NCBI RefSeq assembly: GCF_026230105.1
Contig: NC_079485.1
Span: 16,996,872 to 17,060,871, forward strand
DNA: 64,000 bases
DNA from: Diorhabda sublineata
Taxonomy: Eukaryota; Arthropoda; Insecta; Coleoptera; Chrysomelidae
Direction: 5' to 3'
The translations under genes and the position numbers were made by a program. The notes beneath the pieces were generated by a model. The model did not search any database, had not been told where the DNA came from, and was given only the letters and a program-made list of their open reading frames with translations. Of this stretch, positions 52,580 to 64,000 are shown piece by piece (position 1 is the stretch's first letter; each line of letters starts with the position of its first letter).

Positions 52580-55500
52580 TGAATGAGTTTGCATCTAACT
52601 TTGTCAGATATCGTCGATAACATCCATTGAAGCCCTCTGAGGTCGATTGTCACTTTGTGTTGATTGAAAATTTCCAAAGTCTATCTTCCTCATTTGGAGT
52701 CGAGTTTCAACATTTCTTATATATTTGAATGAGTTTGCATCCAACTTTGTCAGATATCGTCGATTTACATTCATTGAAGCCCATTGAGGTCGATTGTCAC
52801 TTTGTGTTGATTGAAAATTTTCAAAGTATATCTTCCTCATTTGAAGTCGAATTTCAACATTTTTTATATATTTGAATGAGTTTGCATCTAACTTTGTCAG
52901 ATATCGTCGATTAACATCCATTGAAGACCTATGAGGTCGATTGTCACTTTGTGTTGATTGAAAATTTTCAAAGTCTATCTTCCTCATTTGAAGTCGAGTT
53001 TCAACATTTTTTATATATTTGAATGAGTTTGCATCTAACTTTGTCAGATATCGTCGAATGACATCCATTGAAGACCTATGAGGTCGATTGTCACTTTGTG
53101 TTGATTGAAAATTTTCAAAGTCTATCTTCCTCATTTGAAGTCGAATTTCAACATTTCTTATATATTTGAATGAGTTTGCATCCAACTTTGTCAGATATCG
53201 TCGATTTACATTCATTGAAGCCCATTGAGGTCGATTGTCACTTTGTGTTGATTGAAAATTTTTAAAGCCTTTCTCCCTCATTTGAAGTCGAATTTCAACA
53301 TTTTTTATATATTTGAATGATTTGCATCTAACTTTGTCAGATATCGTCGATTAACATCCATTGAAGCCCTTTGAGGTCGATTGTCACTTTGTGTTGATTG
53401 AAAATTTTCAAAGTCTATCTTCCTCATTTGAAGTCGAATTTCAACAATTCTTATATATTTGAATGAGTTTGCATCTAACTTTGTCAGATATCGTCGATTG
53501 ACATCCATTGAAGACTTTTGAGGTCGATTGTCACTTTGTGTTGATTGAAAATTTTCAAAGTCTATCCTCCTCATGAAGTCGAATTTCAACATTTCTTATA
53601 TATTTGAATGAGTTTGCATCTAACTTTGTCAGATATCGTCGATTAACATCCATTGAAGACCTATGAGGTCGATTGTCACTTTGTGTTGATGGAAAATTTT
53701 CAAAGTCTATCTTCCTCATTTGAAGTCGAGTTTCAACATTTCTTATATATTTGAATGAGTTTGCATCTAACTTTGTCAGATATCGTCGATTGACATCCAT
53801 TGAAGCCTTTTGAGGTCGATTGTCACTTTGTGTTGATTGAAAATTTTCAAAGTCTATCCTCCTCATGAAGTCGAATTTCAACATTTCTTATATATTTGAA
53901 TGAGTTTGCATCCAACTTTGTCAGATATCGTCGATTTACATTCATTGAAGCCCATTGAGGTCGATTGTCACTTTGTGTTGATTGAAAATTTTTGAAGCCT
54001 TTCTTCCTCATTTGAAGTCGAATTTCAACATTTTTTATATATTTGAATGATTTGCATCTAACTTTGTCAGATATCGTCGATTAACATCCATTGAAGCCCT
54101 TTGAGGTCGATTGTCACTTTGTGTTGATGGAAAATTTTCAAAGTCTATCTTCCTCATTTGAAGTCGAGTTTCAACATTTCTTATATATTTGAATTAGTTT
54201 GCATCCAACTTTGTCAGATATCGTCGTTTTACATTCATTGAAGCCCATTGAGGTCGATTGTCACTTTGTGTTGATTGGAAATTTTCAAAGTATATCTTCC
54301 TCATTTGAAGTCGAATTTCAACATTTTTTATATATTTGAATGAGTTTGCATCTAACTTTGTCAGATATCGTCGATTAACATCCATTGAAGCCCACTGAAG
54401 TCGATTGTCACTTTGTGTTGATTGAAAATTTTCAAAGTCTATCTTCCTCATTTGAAGTCGAATTTCATCAATTGTTATATATTTGAATGAGTTTGCATCT
54501 AACTTTGTCAGATATCGTCGATTAACATCCATTGAAGCCCACTGAAGTCGATTGTCACTTTGTGTTGATTGAAAATTTTCAAAGTCTATCTTCCTCATTT
54601 GAAGTCGAATTTCATCAATTGTTATATATTAAAATGAGTTTGCATCTAACTTTGTCAGATATCGTCCATTGATACAATTGTCACTTTGTGTTGATGGAAA
54701 ATTTTTAAAGTCTTTCTTCCTCATTTGAAGTCGAATTTCAACATTTCTTATATATTTGAGTGAGTTCGCATCTTACTTTGTCAGATATCGTCGATTAACA
54801 TCCATTGAAGCCCATTGAGGTCGATTGTCACTTTGTAATGATTGAAAATTTTCAAAGTCTATCTTCCTCATTTGAAGTCGAATTTCATCAATTGTTATAT
54901 ATTTGAATGAGTTTGCATCTAACTTTGTCAGATATCGTCGATAACATCCATTGAAGCCCTCTGAGGTCGATTGTCACTTTGTGTTGATTGAAAATTTCCA
55001 AAGTCTATCTTCCTCATTTGGAGTCGAGTTTCAACATTTCTTATATATTTGAATGAGTTTGCATCCAACTTTGTCAGATATCGTCGATTTACATTCATTG
55101 AAGCCCATTGAGGTCGATTGTCACTTTGTGTTGATTGAAAATTTTCAAAGTATATCTTCCTCATTTGAAGTCGAATTTCAACATTTTTTATATATTTGAA
55201 TGAGTTTGCATCTAACTTTGTCAGATATCGTCGATTAACATCCATTGAAGACCTATGAGGTCGATTGTCACTTTGTGTTTATTGAAAATTTTCAAAGTCT
55301 ATCTTCCTCATTTGAAGTCGAGTTTCAACATTTTTTATATATTTGAATGAGTTTGCATCTAACTTTGTCAGATATCGTCGAATGACATCCATTGAAGACC
55401 TATGAGGTCGATTGTCACTTTGTGTTGATTGAAAATTTTCAAAGTCTATCTTCCTCATTTGAAGTCGAATTTCAACATTTCTTATATATTTGAATGAGTT

Positions 55501-58500
55501 TGCATCCAACTTTGTCAGATATCGTCGATTTACATTCATTGAAGCCCATTGAGGTCGATTGTCACTTTGTGTTGATTGAAAATTTTTAAAGCCTTTCTTC
55601 CTCATTTGAAGTCGAATTTTCAACATTTTTTATATATTTGAATGATTTGCATCTAACTTTGTCAGATATCGTCGATTAACATCCATTGAAGCCCTTTGAG
55701 GTCGATTGTCACTTTGTGTTGATTGAAAATTTTCAAAGTCTATCCTCCTCATGAAGTCGAATTTCAACATTTCTTATATATTTGAATGAGTTTGCATCCA
55801 ACTTTGTCAGATATCGTCGATTTACATTCATTGAAGCCCATTGAGGTCGATTGTCACTTTGTGTTGATTGAAAATTTTTGAAGCCTTTCTTCCTCATTTG
55901 AAGTCGAATTTCAACATTTTATATATATTTGAATGATTTGCATCTAACTTTGTCAGATATCGTCGATTAACATCCATTGAAGCCCTTTGAGGTCGATTGT
56001 CACTTTGTGTTGATTGAAAATTTTCAAAATCTATCTTCCTCATTTGAAGTCGAATTTCAACAATTCTTATATATTTGAATGAGTTTGCATCCAACTTTGT
56101 CAGATATCGTCGATTTACATTCATTGAAGCCCATTGAGGTCGATTGTCACTTTGTGTTGATTGAAAATTTTCAAAGTATATCTTCCTCATTTGAAGTCGA
56201 ATTTCAACATTTTTTATATATTTGAATGAGTTTGCATCTAACTTTGTCAGATATCGTCGATTAACATCCATTGAAGACCTATGAGGTCGATTGTCACTTT
56301 GTGTTGATTGAAAATTTTCAAAGTCTATCTTCCTCATTTGAAGTCGAGTTTCAACATTTTTTATATATTTGAATGAGTTTGCATCTAACTTTGTCAGATA
56401 TCGTCGAATGACATCCATTGAAGACCTATGAGGTCGATTGTCACTTTGTGTTGATTGAAAATTTTCAAAGTCTATCTTCCTAATTTGAAGTCGAATTTCA
56501 ACATTTCTTATATATTTGAATGAGTTTGCATCCAACTTTGTCAGATATCGTCGATTTACATTCATTGAAGCCCATTGAGGTCGATTGTCACTTTGTGTTG
56601 ATTGAAAATTTTTAAAGCCTTTCTTCCTCATTTGAAGTCGAATTTCAACATTTTTTATATATTTGAATGATTTGCATCTAACTTTGTCAGATAACGTCGA
56701 TTAACATCCATTGAAGCCCTTTGAGGTCGATTGTCACTTTGTGTTGATTGAAAATTTTCAAAGTCTATCTTCCTCATTTGAAGTCGAATTTCAACAATTC
56801 TTATATATTTGAATGAGTTTGCATCCAACTTTGTCAGATATCGTCGATTTACATTCATTGAAGCCCATTGAGGTCGATTGTCACTTTGTGTTGATTGAAA
56901 ATTTTTAAAGCCTTTCTTCCTCATTTGAAGTCGAATTTCAACATTTTTTATATATTTGAATGATTTGCATCTAACTTTGTCAGATATCGTCGATTAACAT
57001 CCATTGAAGCCCTTTGAGGTCGATTGTCACTTTGTGTTGATTGAAAATTTTCAAAGTCTATCCTCCTCATGAAGTCGAATTTCAACATTTCTTATATATT
57101 TGAATGAGTTTGCATCCAACTTTGTCAGATATCGTCGATTTACTTTCATTGAAGCCCATTGAGGTCGATTGTCACTTTGTGTTGATTGAAAATTTTTGAA
57201 GCCTTTCTTCCTCATTTGAAGTCGAATTTCAACATTTTTTATATATTTGAATGATTTGCATCTAACTTTGTCAGATATCGTCGATTAACATCCATTGAAG
57301 CCCTTTGAGGTCGATTGTCACTTTGTGTTGATTGAAAATTTTCAAAGTCTATCTTCCTCATTTGAAGTCGAATTTCAACAATTCTTATATATTTGAATGA
57401 GTTTGCATCTAACTTTGTCAGATATCGTCGATTGACATCCATTGAAGCCTTTTGAGGTCGATTGTCACTTTGTGTTGATTGAAAATTTTCAAAGTCTATC
57501 CTCCTCATGAAGTCGAATTTCAACATTTCTTATATATTTGAATGAGTTTGCATCCAACTTTGTCAGATATCGTCGATTTACATTCATTGAAGCCCATTGA
57601 GGTCGATTGTCACTTTGTGTTGATTGGAAATTTTCAAAGTATATCTTCCTCATTTGAAGTCGAATTTCAACATTTTTTATATATTTGAATGAGTTTGCAT
57701 CTAACTTTGTCAGATATCGTCGATTAACATCCATTGAAGCCCACTGAAGTCGATTGTCACTTTGTGTTGATTGAAAATTTTCAAAGTCTATCTTCCTCAT
57801 TTGAAGTCGAATTTCATCAATTGTTATATATTTGAATGAGTTTGCATCTAACTTTGTCAGATATCGTCGATTAACATCCATTGAAGCCCACTGAAGTCGA
57901 TTGTCACTTTGTGTTGATTGAAAATTTTCAAAGTCTATCTTCCTCATTTGAAGTCGAATTTCATCAATTGTTATATATTAAAATGAGTTTGCATCTAACT
58001 TTGTCAGATATCGTCCATTGATACAATTGTCACTTTGTGTTGATGGAAAATTTTTAAAGTCTTTCTTCCTCATTTGAAGTCGAATTTCAACATTTCTTAT
58101 ATATTTGAGTGAGTTCGCATCTTACTTTGTCAGATATCGTCGATTAACATCCATTGAAGCCCATTGAGGTCGATTGTCACTTTGTAATGATTGAAAATTT
58201 TCAAAGTCTATCTTCCTCATTTGAAGTCGAATTTCATCAATTGTTATATATTTGAATGAGTTTGCATCTAACTTTGTCAGATATCGTCGATAACATCCAT
58301 TGAAGCCCTCTGAGGTCGATTGTCACTTTGTGTTGATTGAAAATTTCCAAAGTCTATCTTCTTCATTTGGAGTCGAGTTTCAACATTTCTTATATATTTG
58401 AATGAGTTTGCATCCAACTTTGTCAGATATCGTCGATTTACATTCATTGAAGCCCATTGAGGTCGATTGTCACTTTGTGTTGATTGAAAATTTTCAAAGT

Positions 58501-59798
58501 ATATCTTCCTCATTTGAAGTCGAATTTCAACATTTTTTATATATTTGAATGAGTTTGCATCTAACTTTGTCAGATATCGTCGATTAACATCCATTGAAGA
58601 CCTATGAGGTCGATTGTCACTTTGTGTTGATTGAAAATTTTCAAAGTCTATCTTCCTCATTTGAAGTCGAGTTTCAACATTTTTTATATATTTGAATGAG
58701 TTTGCATCTAACTTTGTCAGATATCGTCGAATGACATCCATTGAAGACCTATGAGGTCGATTGTCACTTTGTGTTGATTGAAAATTTTCAAAGTCTATCT
58801 TCCTCATTTGAAGTCGAATTTCAACATTTCTTATATATTTGAATGAGTTTGCATCCAACTTTGTCAGATATCGTCGATTTACATTCATTGAAGCCCATTG
58901 AGGTCGATTGTCACTTTGTGTTGATTGAAAATTTTTAAAGCCTTTCTTCCTCATTTGAAGTCGAATTTCAACATTTTTTATATATTTGAATGATTTGCAT
59001 CTAACTTTGTCAGATATCGTCGATTAACATCCATTGAAGCCCTTTGAGGTCGATTGTCACTTTGTGTTGATTGAAAATTTTCAAAGTCTATCTTCCTCAT
59101 TTGAAGTCGAATTTCAACAATTCTTATATATTTGAATGAGTTTGCATCTAACTTTGTCAGATATCGTCGATTGACATCCATTGAAGACTTTTGAGGTCGA
59201 TTGTCACTTTGTGTTGATTGAAAATTTTCAAAGTCTATCCTCCTCATGAAGTCGAATTTCAACATTTCTTATATATTTGAATGAGTTTGCATCTAACTTT
59301 GTCAGATATCGTCGATTAACATCCATTGAAGACCTATGAGGTCGATTGTCACTTTGTGTTGATGGAAAATTTTCAAAGTCTATCTTCCTCATTTGAAGTC
59401 GAGTTTCAACATTTCTTATATATTTGAATGAGTTTGCATCTAACTTTGTCAGATATCGTCGATTGACATCCATTGAAGCCTTTTGAGGTCGATTGTCACT
59501 TTGTGTTGATTGAAAATTTTCAAAGTCTATCCTCCTCATGAAGTCGAATTTCAACATTTCTTATATATTTGAATGAGTTTGCATCCAACTTTGTCAGATA
59601 TCGTCGATTTACATTCATTGAAGCCCATTGAGGTCGATTGTCACTTTGTGTTGATTGAAAATTTTTGAAGCCTTTCTTCCTCATTTGAAGTCGAATTTCA
59701 ACATTTTTTATATATTTGAATGATTTGCATCAAACTTTGTCAGATATCGTCGATTAACATCCATTGAAGCCCTTTGAGGTCGATTGTCACTTTGTGTT
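52580..59798 (+). repeat. Three-copy long HOR, spacings 2324, 3349 and 5673 bp
   Basis: A block beginning with GATAACATCC and AGCCCTCTGAGG occurs at 52604, 54928 and 58277. About 1.5 kb from 52580 matches from 58253 (offset 5673). About 1.5 kb from 54240 matches from 57589 (offset 3349, 23 x 147 minus 32). The 32 bases are the sum of the visible indels, including a single-base gain at GAATTTTCAAC near 55617. The unusual CATTTGGAGTCGAG occurs in all three copies. Confidence 0.85.
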
Positions 59799-61140
59799 GA
59801 TTGAAAATTTTCAAAGTCTATCTTCCTCATTTGAAGTCGAATTTCAACAATTCTTATATATTTGAATGAGTTTGCATCTAACTTTGTCAGATATCGTCGA
59901 TTGACATCCATTGAAGCCTTTTGAGGTCGATTGTCACTTTGTGTTGATTGAAAATTTTCAAAGTCTATCCTCCTCATGAAGTCGAATTTCAACATTTCTT
60001 ATATATTTGAATGAGTTTGCATCCAACTTTGTCAGATATCGTCGATTTACATTCATTGAAGCCCATTGAGGTCGATTGTCACTTTGTGTTGATTGAAAAT
60101 TTTTAAAGCCTTTCTTCCTCATTTGAAGTCGAATTTCAACATTTTTTATATATTTGAATGATTTGCATCTAACTTTGTCAGATATCGTCGATTAACATCC
60201 ATTGAAGCCCTTTGAGGTCGATTGTCACTTTGTGTTGATTGAAAATTTTCAAAGTCTATCTTCCTCATTTGAAGTCGAATTTCAACAATTCTTATATATT
60301 TGAATGAGTTTGCATCTAACTTTGTCAGATATCGTCGATTGACATCCATTGAAGACTTTTGAGGTCGATTGTCACTTTGTGTTGATTGAAAATTTTCAAA
60401 GTCTATCCTCCTCATGAAGTCGAATTTCAACATTTCTTATATATTTGAATGAGTTTGCATCTAACTTTGTCAGATATCGTCGATTAACATCCATTGAAGA
60501 CCTATGAGGTCGATTGTCACTTTGTGTTGATGGAAAATTTTCAAAGTCTATCTTCCTCATTTGAAGTCGAGTTTCAACATTTCTTATATATTTGAATGAG
60601 TTTGCATCTAACTTTGTCAGATATCGTCGATTGACATCCATTGAAGCCTTTTGAGGTCGATTGTCACTTTGTGTTGATTGAAAATTTTCAAAGTCTATCC
60701 TCCTCATGAAGTCGAATTTCAACATTTCTTATATATTTGAATGAGTTTGCATCCAACTTTGTCAGATATCGTCGATTTACATTCATTGAAGCCCATTGAG
60801 GTCGATTGTCACTTTGTGTTGATTGAAAATTTTTGAAGCCTTTCTTCCTCATTTGAAGTCGAATTTCAACATTTTTTATATATTTGAATGATTTGCATCA
60901 AACTTTGTCAGATATCGTCGATTAACATCCATTGAAGCCCTTTGAGGTCGATTGTCACTTTGTGTTGATTGAAAATTTTCAAAGTCTATCTTCCTCATTT
61001 GAAGTCGAATTTCAACAATTCTTATATATTTGAATGAGTTTGCATCTAACTTTGTCAGATATCGTCGATTGACATCCATTGAAGCCTTTTGAGGTCGATT
61101 GTCACTTTGTGTTGATTGAAAATTTTCAAAGTCTATCCTC
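58810..61140 (+). repeat. 8-mer HOR, 1168-bp spacing
   Basis: Anchors at 58978 and 60146, and the private GCATCAAACTTTG at about 59728 and 60896, are 1168 bp apart, 8 x 147 minus 8 (two GATTTGC and three 2-base CATGAAG losses). The two copies looked identical where read. It overlaps the third copy of the 5673-bp block, which it re-amplified. Confidence 0.9.
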
Positions 61141-61729
61141 CTCATGAAGTCGAATTTCAACATTTCTTATATATTTGAATGAGTTTGCATCCAACTTTGT
61201 CAGATATCGTCGATTTACATTCATTGAAGCCCATTGAGGTCGATTGTCACTTTGTGTTGATTGGAAATTTTCAAAGTATATCTTCCTCATTTGAAGTCGA
61301 ATTTCAACATTTTTTATATATTTGAATGAGTTTGCATCTAACTTTGTCAGATATCGTCGATTAACATCCATTGAAGCCCACTGAAGTCGATTGTCACTTT
61401 GTGTTGATTGAAAATTTTCAAAGTCTATCTTCCTCATTTGAAGTCGAGTTTCAACATTTCTTATATATTTGAATGAGTTTGCATCCAACTTTGTCAGATA
61501 TCGTCGATTTACATTCATTGAAGCCCATTGAGGTCGATTGTCACTTTGTGTTGATTGAAAATTTTCAAAGTATATCTTCCTCATTTGAAGTCGAATTTCA
61601 ACATTTTTTATATATTTGAATGAGTTTGCATCTAACTTTGTCAGATATCGTCGATTAACATCCATTGAAGACCTATGAGGTCGATTGTCACTTTGTGTTG
61701 ATTGAAAATTTTCAAAGTCTTTCTTCCTC
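61141..61729 (+). repeat. Mixed monomers before the right-edge family
   Basis: Four ordinary monomers with the GATTGGAAATTTTC and AAGTATATCTTCC variants. Nothing other than satellite was seen. Confidence 0.75.
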
Positions 61730-64000
61730 ATATGAAGTCGAATTTCAACATTTCTTATATATTCGAGTGAGCGCATCTTACTTTGTCAGATATCGTCGAT
61801 TAACATCCATTGAAGCCCATTGAGGTCGATTGTCACTTTGTAATGATTGAAAATTTTCAAAGTCTATCTTCCTCATTTGAAGTCGGATTTCAACATTTCT
61901 TATATAATTGAATGAGTTTGCATCTAATTTTGTCAGATATCATCGATTAACATCCATTGAAGCCCACTGAAGTCGATTGTCACTTTGTGTTGACTGAAAA
62001 TTTTTAAAGTCTTTCTTCCTCATATGAAGTCGAATTTCAACATTTCTTATATATTTGAATGAGTTTGCATCCAACTTTGTCAGATATCGTCGATAACATC
62101 CATTGAAGCCCTCTGAGGTCGATTGTCACTTTGTGTTGATTGAAAATTTTCAAAGTCTATCTTCCTCATTTGAAGTCGAGTTTCAACATTTCTTATATAT
62201 TTGAATGAGTTTGCATCCAACTTTATCAGATATCGTCGATTTACATTCATTGAAGCCCATTGAGGTCGATTGTCACTTTGTGTTGATTGAAAATTTTCAA
62301 AGTATATCTTCCTCATTTGAAGTCGAATTTCAACATTTTTTATATATTTGAATGAGTTTGCATCTAACTTTGTCAGATATCGTCGATTAACATCCATTGA
62401 AGACCTATGAGGTCGATTGTCACTTTGTGTTGATTGAAAATTTTCAAAGTCTATCTTCCTCATTTGAAGTCGAGTTTCAACATTTCTTATATATTTGAAT
62501 GAGTTTGCATCTAACTTTGTCAGATATCGTCGATTAACATCCATTGAAGACTTATGAGGTCGATTGTCACTTTGTGTTGATTGAAAATTTTCAAAGTCTT
62601 TCTTCCTCATATGAAGTCGAATTTCAACATTTCTTATATATTCGAGTGAGCGCACCTTACTTTGTCAGATATCGTCGATTAACATCCATTGAAGCCCATT
62701 GAGGTCGATTGTCACTTTGTAATGATTGAAAATTTTCAAAGTCTATCTTCCTCATTTGAAGTCGGATTTCAACATTTCTTATATAATTGGATGAGTTTGC
62801 ATCTAATTTTGTCAGATATCGTCGATTAACATCCATTGAAGACTTATGAGGTCGATTGTCACTTTGTGTTGATTGAAAATTTTCAAAGTCTATCTTCCTC
62901 ATTTGAAGTCGAATTTCAACATTTGTTATATATTTGAATGAGTTTGCATCCAACTTTGTCAGATATCGTCGATTTACATTCATTGAAGCCCATTGAGGTC
63001 GATTGTCACTTTTTGTTGATTGAAAATTTTCAAAGTCTATCTTCCTCATTTGAAGTCGAATTTCATCAATTGTTATATATTAAAATGAGTTTGCATCTAA
63101 CTTTGTCAGATATCGTCGATTAACATCCATTGAGTCGATTGTCACTTTGTGTTGATTGAAAATTTTCAAAGTCTATCTTCCTCATTTGAAGTCGAATTTC
63201 AACATTTCTTATATATTTGAATGAGTTTGCATCCAACTTTGTCAGATATCGTCGATTTACATTCATTGAAGCCCATTGAGGTCGATTGTCACTTTTTGTT
63301 GATTGAAAATTTTCAAAGTCTATCTTCCTCATTTGAAGTCGAATTTCATCAATTGTTATATATTAAAATGAGTTTGCATCTAACTTTGTCAGATATCGTC
63401 GATTAACATCCATTGAGTCGATTGTCACTTTGTGTTGATTGAAAATTTTTAAAGTCTATCTTCCTCATTTGAAGTCGAATTCCATCAATTGTTATATATT
63501 AAAATGAGTTTGCATCTAACTTTGTCAGATATCGTCGATTAACATCCATTGATACAATTGTCACTTTGTGTTGATTGAAAATTTTCAAAGTCTATCTTCC
63601 TCATTTGAAGTCGAGTTTCAACATTTCTTATATATTTGAATGAGTTTGCATCTAACTTTGTCAGATATCGTCGATTAACATCCATTGAAGACTTATGAGG
63701 TCGATTGTCACTTTGTGTTGATTGAAAATTTTCAAAGTCTTTCTTCCTCATATGAAGTCGAATTTCAACATTTCTTATATATTCGAGTGAGCGCACCTTA
63801 CTTTGTCAGATATCGTCGATTAACATCCATTGAAGCCCATTGAGGTCGATTGTCACTTTGTAATGATTGAAAATTTTCAAAGTCTATCTTCCTCATTTGA
63901 AGTCGGATTTCAACATTTCTTATATAATTGGATGAGTTTGCATCTAATTTTGTCAGATATCGTCGATTAACATCCATTGAAGACTTATGAGGTCGATTGT
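61730..64000 (+). repeat. Right-edge variant family, 879- and 1141-bp spacings
   Basis: Private marks recur here and nowhere else in the window: ATTCGAGTGAGCGCA at 61761, 62640 and 63781, and AAGTCGGATTTC with TATATAATTG at 61880, 62759 and 63900. Spacings are 6 x 147 minus 3 and 8 x 147 minus 35. The 35 bases are three 11-base deletions and the 2-base GAGCGCA loss. The first copy has CGCATCTTAC and the next two CGCACCTTAC, which orders them. The family runs off the end of the window. Confidence 0.85.
62886..63451 (+). repeat. 2-mer HOR, 283-bp spacing
   Basis: Two copies of a dimer 283 bp apart (2 x 147 minus 11), each with CACTTTTTGTTG (near 63008 and 63291), a TATTAAAATG monomer and the CATTGAGTCG deletion. 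This is the shortest HOR inside the 1141-bp unit. Confidence 0.8.

Larger units (their letters stand above)
1..64000 (+). repeat. 147-bp satellite DNA array, edge to edge
   Basis: The window is a continuous head-to-tail array of a roughly 147-bp monomer. The first unit starts at 1, the next at 148, then 293 (a 145-bp unit), then 440. All monomers read have the same orientation, recognised by the tail motif CAGATATCGTCGATT on the plus strand, and no non-satellite sequence interrupts them. G+C is about 33% in the form counted. No telomere repeat, rDNA, LTR or transposase remnant was seen. Known satellite biology places such arrays at centromeric, pericentromeric or subtelomeric heterochromatin, but the location here is an inference. 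Both ends of the window fall inside the array, so its true length is unknown. Confidence 0.98.

Noticed and set aside
1..64000. CRISPR array
   Set aside because: Monomers are contiguous and 147 bp long with no alternating short repeats and unique spacers, and no cas genes are present.
1..64000. CENP-B box (TTCG then A then CGGG pattern)
   Set aside because: I saw no CGGG on either strand in the monomers read, so the conserved half of the box is missing.
1..64000. Transposable element, LTR or viral insertion
   Set aside because: No break in the 147-bp pattern, terminal repeats, target-site duplications or coding remnants were found at any point read.
1..64000. tRNA, rRNA or other structured RNA gene
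   Set aside because: All sequence belongs to the monomer, which has no tRNA box A/B arrangement or rRNA core segments that I recognise.
1..64000. Assigning the species from the 147-bp length
   Set aside because: Several unrelated plants and animals have satellites of similar length. Without a database search the sequence itself is not one I can name.

Overview
The whole 64,000-base window is one uninterrupted head-to-tail satellite DNA array, open at both ends. I see no protein-coding gene, RNA gene, transposable element, CRISPR array or unique sequence in it. The unit is a 147-bp monomer of about 33% G+C (48 of 147 bases in the form I counted). Every monomer I read has the same orientation. 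From the average spacing I estimate about 438 monomers. A megasatellite-style array with multi-level higher-order repeats (HORs) points to a eukaryotic nuclear chromosome, most likely pericentromeric, centromeric or another heterochromatic block. I cannot name the species; a plant or an animal would both fit.

Monomer anatomy (numbering from CATTGAAG as base 1): a variable head (1-18), a conserved segment (19-69) with the perfect 14-bp palindrome TTGAAAATTTTCAA at 40-53, a second variable segment (85-100), an AT-rich TATATATTT stretch, and a conserved tail (121-140) with an EcoRV site, GATATC. Three TCGA sites lie at about 19, 76 and 136. Because 147 is 49 codons and one minus-strand frame has no stop, the array yields long lysine/arginine-rich reading frames of up to 468 codons. 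I treat these as by-products of the period and not as genes.

Layout: 0-1.9 kb is loosely organised, with a 439-bp trimer. 1.9-9.9 kb holds duplications spaced 1445, 1862, 576 and 1320 bp. 9.9-18.2 kb is a 4199-bp superunit made of a 12-mer (1738 bp) and a 17-mer (2461 bp). 18.0-21.2 kb is a 12-mer (1752 bp). 22.1-33.3 kb is the clearest HOR, a 17-mer of 2483 bp, itself re-amplified as a 4085-bp superunit. 33-41 kb is shuffled pieces with 1005-bp and 713-bp HORs. 41.7-46.5 kb is a 16-mer (2323 bp) and a 17-mer (2470 bp). 47.9-50.3 kb is a 10-mer (1465 bp). 52.6-61.1 kb has 2324-, 3349-, 5673- and 1168-bp spacings. 61.7-64 kb carries its own private variants.

Every HOR length whose indels I summed equals n x 147 minus a small set of recurrent indels (-11, -10, -2, -1), so the monomer register can be tracked through the blocks. 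The array looks like a record of repeated unequal exchange and local re-amplification at scales from one monomer (147 bp) to several kilobases.
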